DNA of 64,000 nucleotides from positions 54,288,660 to 54,352,659 of the forward strand of contig JACSVZ010000002.1 of the NCBI GenBank assembly GCA_014706295.1, read 5' to 3'. Origin of the DNA: Lycocorax pyrrhopterus obiensis (lineage: Eukaryota; Chordata; Aves; Passeriformes; Paradisaeidae). Below the pieces are notes generated by a model, which was given only the letters and a program-made list of their open reading frames with translations, did no database searches and was not told the DNA's origin. Shown one piece after another: positions 37,791 to 50,432 of the stretch; the first letter of the stretch is position 1; each line of letters begins with the position of its first letter. The position numbers were made by a program, and so were the translations under genes.

Positions 37791-40700
37791 CATAAATGCC
37801 ATCTAAATTACCTATGATTTCTTTGTAGAAATGTTTTAAACCTGTAGCTTAGCTTTCTGCAATTATTACCAGTATTTTAGAAGTTTGAAAGTATTTGCTT
37901 TTTACTGTACTGCTTTGGGGTATGAAGCTCACATGCAGGCTCTTTCTGAAAACACCTCTGAGAAAGGAAGGATATGTACCCCAATGAAGGACAAAACCAT
38001 TGCTAGGACATTTACTGCAAAGCCTGAACTGAGGATTACTTCTCGAAGAAGTCAAAGTCTCCATGATGTCTTATTTGCATTTTAAGCAGTACGCTAAGCC
38101 TCCTCTGCACTGAATTACACAGCACTCACGAAGATACTGAAGTTGCAGTATTGAAATGAGGCATCAAATTCCAGAACATTTAACATTAAATACATCTCAT
38201 GCTTTAAAATATTTTAAGACTAGAAAGTGTGGCATAAGCTGAACTAATTGAAATTGGAAGAAATCCAACTAAATATATTTTTCTTCAATTAGTGAATCTA
38301 GCAGGCATCATTAAATGAAAACATCTAAATTTAAACTATACACTCAGCAAATTTATCGAAAAACATTACAGCACAATATAAGACAAAGCCTCCAAAAGGC
38401 AAAAACTTAAATATAAAATAAAAGAAGTTTTACACCTTGTTTTCTTACACAAACTACAAGAGTAGTTTTGCTTCTTAAAAAGCAGGATCTACATTCCCTT
38501 CTGCTTTCTAACAAATTCTAATTTAAAAAAAAAGGAGGAAATTAATGGATCTTTACATGCAAAAGAGAAAAAGAATGTCTGCTTGACTTGTGCAAGTTAG
38601 ATGAAATGGCTTTAGTCAGTTAGTATATTTTAACAGCACTTCGGTGTGTTTCTAAGTTTCTCATCCTGATAATTATTAATGTAAAATGTGTTTCTTTTTT
38701 TTAGCAATATTTTATCTTTCAATGAAACAAAGACTTCAAAAGCATGAATGAATCCACTTTGTGTGTATTCCATTTTCTATGTTTCCTAGGACACCTTCAA
38801 TCCTTGCTACATCCTATGTGGAAGGGCAACCATGTTTCTCTAATGAATAAAACCATCCAATTCCACACAAAGTAAGTTTAGAAGAACTACTGAAGCAAAA
38901 TACTGCTCTTTTCTATAGGAAACTTACGGCAATTAATTTACGGAAGTAATTTGGACAGATACCAAATACAGATGGAACAGCAACATCTAGGATTAGTAAG
39001 AGCTTTTTACATGCAGTCAATCACAAAAAGCTCCTCTGTTCTTGCTAAGGTCCACAATAGCATTCCTGTGTTTTCTAGTACAACCCAGATCTGCATTATG
39101 GTTTTTGTTTCATTTTGTTCTATCAACAGTCTCTTCACTCCCAAATATCTACAATATTTTCTCTTTTCACTGCCAAACACCTCTTTAATGGTAGTTAAAT
39201 GACTAAGAGAGTTTGTACAGTTTCATACAGTAGTATCTATGGAAGACACTATACAAAATAAAAGTCCTAGAAAATATTTGTTAGGAAAATTCAAAGAATG
39301 GATCATTATCCTTTAGTGTACAGTGAATATAGAATTAGTCTTTTCGAAGTGAATACTGCAGTATTTACTCAATAGTCTGTAAATGTCTCCGTTAGTGTCT
39401 CGTCTCCTCTTACTGATGAATCACTGGGAAAACCAAAACAGACAAAATATTAAATATTAAATCCAAAATGTTGGGATCAACATGATTGTACTGACAGGTT
39501 TTGCTGACAGATATTTCAATAACCTTAAAAGATCTCACATACAGTAGATTTTAAGTGGTAGCTACATAAAATACTATCCAGAGATTTGTAGGTACCACAA
39601 ATCCACCCTGAAAATTCTTTTATATTTCTGCATACTATAAATATTGTTACCAGTTTAACAGAACTATTAATAAACCTTCACCTTTATGCACAAAATTTCT
39701 GCTAGAGATTAATGGACTTTCTCGTTCCTCTATAAGAGTTACATGCTGCTTTAAAACCATACATGATTTTTAAGGAATGGCATACCACACAGAGGAAAAC
39801 ACATCTATCTTGTAAAATGTATTTCTTATGGCTATTCAGTAGTTAATCCGGCATGTAACAGAACTAGTTCTTTTAGTAGTCAGATAATAAGCTATGCACA
39901 TTAGAAATACACTACTTTTTCCCAACCTCCCTCTGTTTTACTCAAGTATAAAAGAGGACTGTAACTCTTATAGTTATGACAAAAGAGGTGCAAATTAACT
40001 AAAAATCAGCTAGGTAAACACATATCAGTAAAAGCACATTGAGAATGATGAAAAATTGCGTTGATTTTGTTGCTGTTTTTCTTTTAACTCAAGGGGATTA
40101 AAGAGCTAACAAGGGTCAGGTCAAAAAGTTCATTTAAAATCAATAAAAAGACCTGCCTTGATTTCAGCAGCCTGAAGTTAGAAATGTGTGTCATCAGAAA
40201 AAAAGATGGCAAGTTCCTTTTCAGAAAGGATCTTGAACTTCACACAGGTACGAAAATCTTAGAAGTTTATTAAGCAGTGAGAAAAGAACGCAGAAAATAC
40301 ATGTTAGCTTACCCAGTCCAAAAATCAGATGCTTGAGACATTTTGGATCTCTCTTATTTGTATGCACAGAAGTCAGCATAAAACTAAAAACAATTTAAAA
40401 CAAAGCATTTTAAAGCAAACGGTGGCAATTTGGTAGCTGATGTCCATACAGCTCAACCCTCTATGTACTGATGGTGAGGTGGATGACTGGGGAAAGTAAA
40501 CCTTACCAGCAATGCCACACTGAAGTCAATTGTCTTTCAAACTTCAGACACCTGTCTTGCTGAAGCTGTAAACAACCAGACGCTCATTCCTGTCATGTTA
40601 TCAACAGTGACTTCAGCCAGCAAGGCTCTTGGTTTAGAAAAGGAAATGGTGGGGATAGCGAAGGAGATTTACAGAGACTGGGTATGTCTCAACAAGTGTG

Positions 40701-41774
40701 AATTTAACAATACTCCTCATCAGGCAAATTAAACATCTTACAATACTCTTTCCCCTTTAGGTGCCCTCCTCTTCTGTTACTAGGTGGAAACAATTTAGCA
40801 ACGACTTTATTAACTTAGGATCAAGTTCCTCTGTGTTTCCTTCCTGCTCATTCCTTTTCCCCTCACACTTACATACGCAGCATGCAGCTGTAGCGTACAG
40901 TCAAGAATAAGGGGTTTAAAATGTAAGTGCTAGGAATAGAAGTTCCACTCTGAATCATTTCCAGCCCTAACACTTCTGAGTCTACAATAATTTAGTTAGA
41001 GCTGCAGGAGCACTAATCATGCTGAATTTATGTGCTCTTCTTTATGTGAAACTGCTTCAATTGAGAGGCTGAAGGCCTTCCCTCTACATTCATACACCCC
41101 CACACACTGTTCCATTTACAGGTTAATTTCCCAAACCTTGGAGTACACGTTTAGCTGCCCTGTCTTAAAATGCATCTACATTACTGAGGCACATGGTAGG
41201 ATTAATGTCCAAATTCTGGAGTAATTTGAAGAAGGTCAGGAGATTAAGCCCCCTTTCTCAAAGCAGCCTCTTTTAAAACTGGTATTATGCTAGCTTTTGC
41301 ACAGATGCTTCTCAAATTTCATGTGCACACTATATATGTGTGTCTTGACATATGCATGCATCTATACACACATACAAAATAATCTGCATTGTGTCTGATA
41401 CTATTGTGTTGTAGTGGAAGCAGAAGTAAAAGTGAAGGGAGGCAGAGGGGGAACAGAGAAACAATTAAAACTTGGTTCTTCTGTTTGTGATTTAGATGTA
41501 CATCTAGCTCACAAACCAGAGGTTTCCATTGGAAACTTTAAAAACAGAGTGCTCTGTAGTCTGTCAGTTCTCACATGAGCTGTGAGTCTCAGGGGCCTCA
41601 GTGGTAGCCATTGAACCTGACCTCCACCCAGGCAGGGTCATTTTAAATTGACTCTTGGCACATACACAAGAAAGGAAGGCAGAGGTAATTTGCTTGTGTC
41701 AAGAGTTCTGCTTTCTTGTCATTTGGGGAAAATGTAACCTAAATAGAGAGGAAGATACAGAAGGCACCAAAACT

Positions 41775-41940
41775 TTTTTTTTTTTTTTTAAGCAAAGAGT
41801 AGATGTATAAATGTCAGCAGTGGGAGGAAAAAGAGGAAATAAGATGAAGAGGGAGAAGGGGGCCTGTGGAAAGTGGAGGAAGATGATGGGGATATGAAAA
41901 AGCAGCATAGAAGGAAGAGGACTAGAGATGGGAAAGGGAC
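41775..41940 (+). repeat. T homopolymer followed by purine-rich (G/A) tract
   Basis: A T run of about 14 is followed by some 120 bases that are mostly G and A from about 41818 to 41940. On the SUGCT sense strand this is a polypyrimidine tract, which creates a spurious stop-free frame rich in Leu, Phe, Ser and Pro. No recognisable element body. Confidence 0.75.
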
Positions 41941-43412
41941 AGCACCACCAGTAGCAAAACAAGTACAAAATACCCCACAGGCCTATATTCTTCTTTACTG
42001 TGAATATCCTATGAACCAGTGGTCCTTGTAGCATTTTACTCATTTCCCCATAGACTACGGAACTGAAAAACACTCCATGTCTCAAGATGGAACTGTTTTC
42101 TGTAATTCCCTCCTCTTGCTTCAGTATGAGAGCAGGCTGTCTTGGAAGCAGCACACCACTCCACACCACTTCCAGTCACTTTTATTGAGATCCAACAATC
42201 TCTGCAGATATGTGAACTTCCTTACTTGCTCTTCCTCTCTACCTTTCATTTGTGCCCTACAGAGAGAATTGAGATGTACAGAGAGCAAGCTGGATTGAAG
42301 AGGTAAGGACAGGCATGCTTCACTCTTCATTTCTGTCAGAGAAGAAAGAGGATGAGAAAATTCTTCCTGAAATGAATGGAGCAATTCACACCTTTCAGAG
42401 TTGTTGTTTCAAGTTACATATATGTCTGAAGCCATATTCATCCCCATCTTGTATTCTCACTCAGTTCAGTACATCTGACTTTGATGAATACATCATTTCA
42501 CACCTTTCTGAAAAGTCTTCTTTAAAGGTCAATTTCTTCTAAGTGCTGCATAATCCACATGCTTACCTAACTGCCTTGAAATCTGGCATGATTAGCACAG
42601 GTGGTGAGTAGAATTATTGATCTAAATTAGAGGTCACTTGAGTCAAGAATTCCCAAGATAGAGCCTTTAAAAAAAAAAAAAAAAACCAGCATTCCTTAAC
42701 ACTGACAAATTGTCCCAATGTTTCCTTTGTTCACACATCTAGAATAAAACTGTGACCAAAGAGTCTCAGTTGCTCAATTTTGTACTCTAGCAAAAGAAAG
42801 CCCATCAAGTGTATCCTTGGTATTCAGAGTTCAGATGCTTTCAAAAATTTCAGCTCCACACATGAAGTGAATTAAATTCTCAAGACTTCAGGGAGTTATT
42901 GACCCTTTGAGCAGGTCTGAACACCTCCTTCTATTCCTATACAAAGCCTAGCAAACCCTTTTTCTTAACAGGAGGAAGTAAAAAATCCTTCTTTTTGCAC
43001 TTACTAAATTCTCAGAAATTAGAAATTAATTGCAGGTTGTTCATTTTAAAAATAAGAAAAAATGGAAAACAAAAAGTTAAACACAGCTCCAGAAACAGTT
43101 CAAAAGGGATAAGAGCAAGGGGACAGAGTAGAGAAGTCAGTGGAAACCTGCTCTAGGCTCTGGTGGAACCTCGGTTTATTAGGATTATAACAGCATCAAA
43201 GGCTTGAAAAAAAATATATGCATATATCTACCGTGCAACAGCAGTGCTATATGCAAGTGACTGCAGAGTACCAAGCATCTGCCATACAGCATCTGCTTAA
43301 AATACCAATGACTTAGTTGAACAGGAAGGATGTATAAACTGAAAATGGCAGCAGAAGAGTTTGGGGAAAAAAAGAGTGGCTCATCTCAACAAAAGTACTG
43401 TACTTCACACAA

Positions 43413-43453
43413 CTGTACTTCATATGCGAGACTGAGAAAAGCTATGTCTAAGA
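43413..43453 (+). repeat. 41-bp dispersed duplicate, copy 1
   Basis: This segment starts CTGTACTTCATATGCGAGAC and matches 46122-46162 in the same orientation at 39 of 41 positions. The flanks do not match. Copy 1 also has a CTGTACTTCA string immediately upstream. Confidence 0.85.
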
Positions 43454-45649
43454 ATGTGCCTTCTAAGCTGCTCCAGCTCATATGTCCACAAATTCATTTT
43501 AAGGTGGACAGCAGTACACGTACAGTGAGTGAATGGAAGGTCTGCAGGTGTTTTTTTCCAAGTAATGCACCTTAGGTTTATATTTTCCATGTGCTGGAAG
43601 CTGTAATACTATCAAGCACTCAGTGATTAAATTAAAGTATTTTTCAGTGAAATTCTGTCATTACTATTTTGTCATTTCCCTTCATTTCTCAAGGGCTGAC
43701 ATTTTTCAGCACTGAGAAACTATTAATTTAACTCTCTAAGTAACTTCAAAAATAAACCACATATGATTTTACAAAAAACTGTGCATTAGTGAATAAAAGC
43801 AAAGTTACCATGGAATGTGTGTGGAAACATATTCCGCTTCCATTAGAATACCGAAGGTGTTTGTTAAATCTGTGTTTTATAACTGATTGCCAGATGAACT
43901 CACTATAATATGACATAACAGAATATTTTAGAAATGTCTACTCCAAAAGTGTGTCTACATTTACATACTTGCACACAATATGCAGAAATTCAGCCTAAAT
44001 TATAATAATAAAACAGAACACAAACTCAGAAGAGAAAAGAAGACATAAAGCAGTAATTAGAAGAGCAATAATATAATCTGATTAACTAATAGCTACAGAT
44101 ATAAAAACAAATTGTAATTCTGGCAATCCAAAGAACAGCTGTTCCTTGAACTTTATCTTCTTGTTCAGAAATTGCCCATAGGAAAAAAAAAATTACTACA
44201 TCCAAAATTAACCAGAAGCAATGAGCTATTAAGTAACTGATCTATGGACGGCAAAACAGCCTTCTCACAAGGTACCAGAGTACATCAGATAAATGCCATA
44301 CTAAATGAAGCCCAAGTAATAAGTCAACATGACCCAACTTCGAAACTAAGACTATGCATCAAGAATGTAAGAGCTCAAAAGTAGGTCAAAAGATAAGTTA
44401 TGACCCTTCAGGGGCTCAAAACATATAGCAAGAGTGGCCTCGTCTGTGCTATCACAATCATTTGTTATAGGAAGGTAAAAGAAGAGTTCCAAATGTTAAT
44501 CAAGGACAGTTGCACTGTAATTATTCAAAAATGCAAAGTCACCTGGTACTTCTGCTTTTCACCACGGGCAGGATATCTGAAAATGGACAGGTAAGACAGA
44601 GACAAAAGTACAAGGGCAACTGGAAGAGGCAAAATAACTCTCTCTACATGCTTTAATGACTCATGATTCTGGTTGTCAATATCCAAAAAATGTGGGGGGT
44701 TGAGAGTGGGGGTTGTGGATGTGCTACTGAAACTCTTTTTCTTGGATGGAGTGAAAAGGGGAGACATCTGACTTAATGCTTCTAAACCCCCCCATTGAAA
44801 CTGCCTCATTTGTTATACATTTGTTGACAAAGACTAATACTGGCCAAGTGTCAATATGACAGTATGACTTTTCTGGAATCATTGACAACAGTAAATATAC
44901 CATCTCTTCTGCTCATCCCCTGAAGTACGAGGTGCTGCTGAAGCCACCTTTGGGAAGGTTTACACAGATTAGTTTTTCTTCCATTACACTAATTTATCAT
45001 CCTCTCCATTAAAGAGAAGGGCACTCCATAGATATAAGGCCTTCTCAAACAGAATGAGGAAGATAACTAAGATATTTTAATCTCTCAAATAAAAGGTTTT
45101 TTGAGCTTTCTCTTTAAAAAAAATTTAAGTAAGTATTTAATAGGACGATTCCAAAACAGAAAACTAAACACATATCCTTTTGATTTCAAAAGGAACGGCC
45201 CAGGGAGAATTTGTGGCACCGAGTACCACAATACAGAACCAGCAGTAAGGGAGTAGCAGCAAGTGGAACTCCCTTGGATACAGAAACACTCAGAAAAAAC
45301 TTTAAAATCCCACAGAAAAAGCAAATGGTGCTTCAAGCATTTTTTTCCAGGTGCTACATTCATCCAGGAAAGCAGAAAGCACTGGTTTCACTAAAATTCA
45401 AGTTAATGTTAAAAAGAAGTTAAAACCGTTTCTGAAAACTTAAATCTGTGGTCTGGCTTCTTTAGTCCACACAACAGTCTGTGTGCACAAGGCAGAATAT
45501 TTAATATCAGTAAGCTTTTGTGATACCTATTTCAAAAGCTAGAGTATCTCAAAAGAGTAAAATAGAATTTTCCCGTGATGAGAGCTTGCTATACATTACT
45601 ATTTGCATTAACAGATTAAATGTAGATTCTTCTCTTTTAATTAACTTAC

Positions 45650-45747
45650 CGGGTTGACAATATGCCAATGAGCTCTTTTCTGTTCTGGACTCTGAGTGTA
45701 TTAGTTTTGTATCTGGAATCTTTACTGACTTCAGGCAAATTCAGGAT
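45650..45747 (-). CDS. SUGCT: SUGCT coding exon (ILNLPE block)
   Basis: This 98-nt exon encodes 32 codons plus two bases of a split Arg codon (CG/G). It starts [19 protein letters not shown], continues [13 protein letters not shown], and matches the vertebrate SUGCT segment that begins ILDLPEL and ends ILSER. The acceptor is TTACTTAG/ATCCTG, preceded by a T-rich tract; the donor is CCCG/GTAAGT, a strong consensus. The incoming phase 0 fits the exon at 50361-50432 and the outgoing split codon fits the exon ending at 34336, so the three form one continuous frame. In the enzyme this segment follows the domain-linking strand after the glycine-rich region. No stop or frameshift. Substitutions relative to the human sequence I recall (for example ILNLPEV for ILDLPEL) are ordinary avian-mammal divergence. 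Confidence 0.96.
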
Positions 45748-48700
45748 CTAAGTAAAATTAAAGATAAGTAAGAAATGTGCTTGACAGGAGATATATATAT
45801 AGCTAACAAAATAATTACTGATTTTAAAAAAAATCACTGATTTCCAGTAATCACTATTTATCATCAATCATTTAATATAGATAAATGAAAAATTAATTAT
45901 TACTTCTTTTTTTAAAAAGCCTTCTGGTTCATGTTACATAACGAGTAAAAGAAAAAGAGAGAAATCCATATGATGATCCATGTGTTAGCTGACAACTTTC
46001 AGGACTAGCCAGGAGAAATTCTTAGCATAGAACACTAAAAAAGTAAGTTATTACCATGGGGCTGGATAGATCTGTGGGATTATCCTGCACTAACTTATAT
46101 GTCACAGAATAAGAAGCATGTCTGTACTTCATATGCTAGACTGAGAAAAGATATGTCTAAGATTATTTCTTTCCACTTCAGTAATCTCTGTCAAAAAGAA
46201 AAAAAAAAAAGAAAAAAAATGTGTTTTTCTATTGAAACGTCATTGGTTTTCTTTACGATTTTTTTCCAAGAGAATTAATCAAGAAAAGTGGTGGTATAAC
46301 CTCTAAGAAAGGAAAAATATAACTTTGATGTGTAACTCCCACCTGCCACTTTAGAAATTTAAACAACGTGTGAAGACAATGTGTATTACACTATAAAGGA
46401 AATTAAATATGCAGAATGAGTCTTAGAATTTTGTAGAGACATTCATTAGAAGAAGCAGCTGTGTGGAAAATCAGTATAATTTACCTATTTGTGCCACAAT
46501 GACTTTCTATAGAACATAAATAAACATAATTAAATGTGATTTCTAAAAATACCCCAATTACATCAGCTACAGAGAAGGGCAGCATAGAATCTTATAAAAA
46601 AAGAGGCTGTCACATATTCTTTATGTATTTTTACTTAGGAACACACACTAAAGATCAATTTTTCTTATGATGAGTCTTATAATCATTCTAAGCATGCTAC
46701 ATTTTTTATAGGGCTATTTCTAAGATAGCTTACAAAAAAAATACAGTTCTTCAAACCCGAAGTTCCTATAGCCCATCATTCTATCTCTGCCCGTTGTCCA
46801 AGTGCTGATGCTTAGGCAAAGTTTAAGAACAGGGCCAGTGCATACAACACTTCCCTAATCTTCATCCAAACTCCAGTTCTCTTTTGATTAGGACATTTTG
46901 GAGGTGAAGGTATTTTCTATATGTTTAGCAATCATCAATGGATTTATGTTTTATTAACATGTTCAGTCACTCCTTGAATTCATATGCTGATTTACTACCA
47001 CATGTAAGTGATACATAAGTTAGTGTCAATCTCTCTGATATTTGCTTCAAGCATAACATTCTACTAATTCCTCTGACACTGGTTTAGACCAAGGCCGCAA
47101 TCATTTAATGACTCCTGACTTTGCTGGAGTGAATAAGGATTCAGCTTCCTTTCCAAGTGAATAGCTGCTGATGACATAAAACCATTAGCAAAACAGATAT
47201 TCTTTCAACAGCTATTTAGAGATACTCAAAACAGATAGTCATCTTTGACATGATTTCACCTAGAGTGACAAAACTAAACCTTGGAAACAAGGTATCTGCA
47301 AGTTATGCTAGAACAATGGTGATGTTACATAACTCTTCTGCAGATTTTTATCTGCAAGGTAACATAAAACATCAATCTAGCATCTTCCATCAATACTTAA
47401 TTCACAGCATATTTTCTTACTTCTGCATTTATATAATCTAGTTTATGGAAATCACAACATATCATAATTTAGCATAAGAAAATAGGTAAATTTTCCTATC
47501 TGGAAGTTTATCAATACTATTGGTACCCCTTAAAATTACTTCCTTTTTTTAATACTGCTATTTTGGAGTTACAAATCGCTGCTTTACAAAAAAAATCCTG
47601 TAGGGTTGTTCTAAGCAAATGACAGTGAATACTTATGTGAGCTTAAAAAACCAAGAAATTAATCAGAAAATTATGGTTCCATTTGATGAGTTATATGAAA
47701 AATGATCATATGGAGTTGCTCACTCTACTGTTTTAATTAATGTTACTGATTTCAGCTTTAACTTAATGTCCATCTGTTGTAAAGCTGCATGTCTATATAT
47801 GTTCTCATTTTTTTTTGTGACTAACAAATGCACACTTGAGAAGTTATTCATTAATGTACCATTCATCTTTCTGCATCATGTTGCCAATGTTATTTTCTTT
47901 ATTTTACTGTGAACATTTGGAATGAAAATGGTGTTCTCTGTTTGAGGCCTTGTTCAAGCTCTAAGATGCACACTCAGAGCTTATGCTCTCTGTGTTTTGT
48001 CCTGCAATATTAGCAAATCTGTTTGTACTCTCCTTTGCTGTACACAAAACTTCAGTCTTCTGAAGACTGTCTCTCAGTCTTCCTAATCAGACCAAATCAG
48101 CCACAGGTCAGGATGTGCTGTTGTAACACTTGACCACAATGAAATGCATTTCAGCCATCAGTGTTACAAAGTTTTTCTGCAATTATCCAAGTCCTCAAAC
48201 AAGCTACAGTTAGTTGTCATTGATTTGGAAAATATCACAGTGAATTATTCCAGATTTTTCTTTCTGCTTGCCCGAAAAGATACAGTTGAAGCAGAATGTT
48301 TGCAATTGTTTACAGCTTGAGCCAGCTGTTACATCTCTAGAGTATGTGTCTTCAGGGCAACAGATTCCATACAGCCTGTATTTTCAGCACCAACTCAGCT
48401 CAGAAAGATTCTCCAAAAGCAATTCCAATGTTTGAATTAGTTGTCTCTGTATTTACTAAAGTTCACTGGGGTGTTGCAGGCCTTCCTGTAATAAAGTTCT
48501 TTTCCTTTATTGGCTTTCCCTCTTCACAGTGCTTTAAATTCCAAATTACCTTTGACTTAGTACAGACCATATCTCTAATGGGTATTCATTCCAGCATTCT
48601 ACTGACTTCCTCATCATTTCATTTCTGAGCAATTTAATAGTCCAAATCCATACCTACATTATCTTGATAAGGGTAAAAAGCATTCTTTCTAGAAACAAAT

Positions 48701-50360
48701 ATGATAACTGGTGTATAGAAAAATCTAACAACTACTCAAAACTTGAACTATTTTTTCTGCTTTTTTAATCCCTTTGAAATGTAAGCTGTCATCATTTTTC
48801 CATGCTCTGTACCTCTTATTTTCAACTGTAGGAACACCAGAACACATTTATAAGGATTAAACAAAAAACCATCAGCCTGCAGACCAGGGCTAATATTCAT
48901 CTCACTTAACTTTTGTCCTATACATTCTGGAATAACACAAACCATTAAAATCTTTCTTCATCTTCTGGGGTTCCATTCACCCCTTAATGATTACAGATGG
49001 AATATGTAGCAACAAGGCACACTGTAATTCTCTCAGCTGCACCCTAAAGTCAGGTAAAGTCCATGGTCTAAAGTTTTAGTGCCCACTAGCTCATATCAAG
49101 ATGTCAGAACCTACTGAGATGGATCTTCAGCGCTGTCTTATTCAAGGATGGCAGGATGACAAGTATTTGTTACATAATTCTTCACTTTAGATGGCAAAGC
49201 ACCAAGAAGACAGCTATGTCCTGGGACACTCTGGAAAGATTTCCTTTATGAGATAATGAGTCTTTGATAAAATTGAGTTGTGGCAAGTAGACACTTACTC
49301 AGCTATTAGTCTTCATTCATGTTAAGATAATGACCACTGTAGTGGGCAGACACCTTTATGAAGAAAACCCACTGAGCAAATTTTGAAGAGGTTAAGAGCC
49401 AATTCAAGCAAGTGAAAGCAGAACCCCTCCAGATAGTGAGGTGGGGATACATAACCCAAACTGTACTAAAAGAGAATCAAAACAGCACTGTTCTCTTACT
49501 ATGTATTCCAGTTATTACTGGTGGACTTCCACAGAAATGTGAAACGTCTGACATGAACAAATGGAGGAAAATAATGCTCAATTTCCTGAGTGTCATTAAT
49601 TTATGTTAAATATGCAAGTTCCTAGAGAAAAAAACACAATGGCCAAAAATGGTAGAACTGTAATTTTTTAAAATGTTGTTTAATGCTATATGCAAAAATT
49701 CTCTTGTCCCAGTTTACATGTTATTGGGGTCGTTTGTTTGGAATGTTGATGTATTTTATGTAGAACTTTTTTTTTTAAAAAAGATTGTTCTTCGACATCA
49801 TGTCTCTGCACCACCCCAAAATGAGTCCACACTCCTGTAACATGTCTTTTCTAAGAAGTCCACAAGTTTCTGAGTGAGTACAGATCAGCACATGGTAGTG
49901 CTCGAAAGGGCGATGCGCTTGGGTACTGATTCAAGTAGCACAAGAACAACCCATCCCCTAATGTTGCCTTGTTAATACTTTATCATATATTTTATGGAGA
50001 AACAGTGTGACATTTCTTCCTGAAAAAGACACCAGTGTGACTTATATGACATTCACCCTTCCAAAATCAGAAGGTTTTTAGGTTGTTTATTTTTTTTTTT
50101 AGCTGACCAGATGTGCACAGGGGCAAAAGGGCAAAGTACTTTCAAGGTTCAGAACTGGTGTGTTCTGAATTCAGGGCCAAAACACAGACCCCATATCAGT
50201 CCCCTAGATGATCAGCCAGAGCTGCAGGATTAGAATTTATACTCATCACTTATTTCCACACCAAAAAAGAAAAAAAGGGAGCATAACGAAGCAATCAGCA
50301 TCTTAATTTTCCTAGTGAGAATGAAACTGTTACACATTTCCGTATTCTTGCCTAACACAC
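45748..50360 (-). other. SUGCT: SUGCT intron (4,613 bp)
   Basis: Bounded on the minus strand by GTGTGT at the 5' end and TTAG at the 3' end. It contains the second copy of the 41-bp duplicate (46122-46162) and an A-rich patch at about 46197-46220. No CR1, LTR or other element was recognised, and the short open frames show no known similarity. Confidence 0.88.
46122..46162 (+). repeat. 41-bp dispersed duplicate, copy 2
   Basis: Same orientation as 43413-43453 with two mismatches (T for G at its 16th base and A for C at its 30th). It lies in the next intron upstream in SUGCT order. The surrounding sequences differ. Confidence 0.85.
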
Positions 50361-50432
50361 CTTGCACACAGTGACAAACTGATGATCATTTCCAGCTCCC
50401 ACCACGATGTAGCCATCCTTGGTCTTAAACGC
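50361..50432 (-). CDS. SUGCT: SUGCT coding exon ([15 protein letters not shown] block)
   Basis: This 72-nt, phase-0 exon encodes 24 residues beginning [15 protein letters not shown] and ending QFVTVCK. I recall the human enzyme as [15 protein letters not shown] followed by NQQFATVCK, so identity is very high. The acceptor reads TGTTCTTCCAG/GCG behind a good pyrimidine tract; the donor reads CAAG/GTGTGT. It is the most 5' SUGCT exon seen here. By family knowledge, the catalytic aspartate and the N-terminal mitochondrial targeting region lie upstream of this point, outside the window. By recollection of a human protein of about 440 residues, the three exons cover roughly residues 275-370. Confidence 0.97.

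Larger units (their letters stand above)
34337..45649 (-). other. SUGCT: SUGCT intron (11,313 bp)
   Basis: Bounded by GTAAGT at its 5' end and TTAG at its 3' end on the minus strand. It contains no recognised interspersed element. Simple-sequence features are a T run near 37150, an AT palindrome at 37767-37790, a T run with an adjoining purine-rich tract at about 41775-41940, an A run at about 42668-42685, and one copy of a 41-bp duplicated segment at 43413-43453. The minus-strand open frame of 156 codons across 41699-42169 is explained by the purine-rich tract. Confidence 0.9.

Noticed and set aside
41699..42169. 156-codon minus-strand open frame with Leu/Phe/Pro-rich, membrane-like stretches
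   Set aside because: It is produced by a purine-rich tract on the plus strand, which gives stop-poor pyrimidine-rich codons. No splice sites, start context or family similarity.
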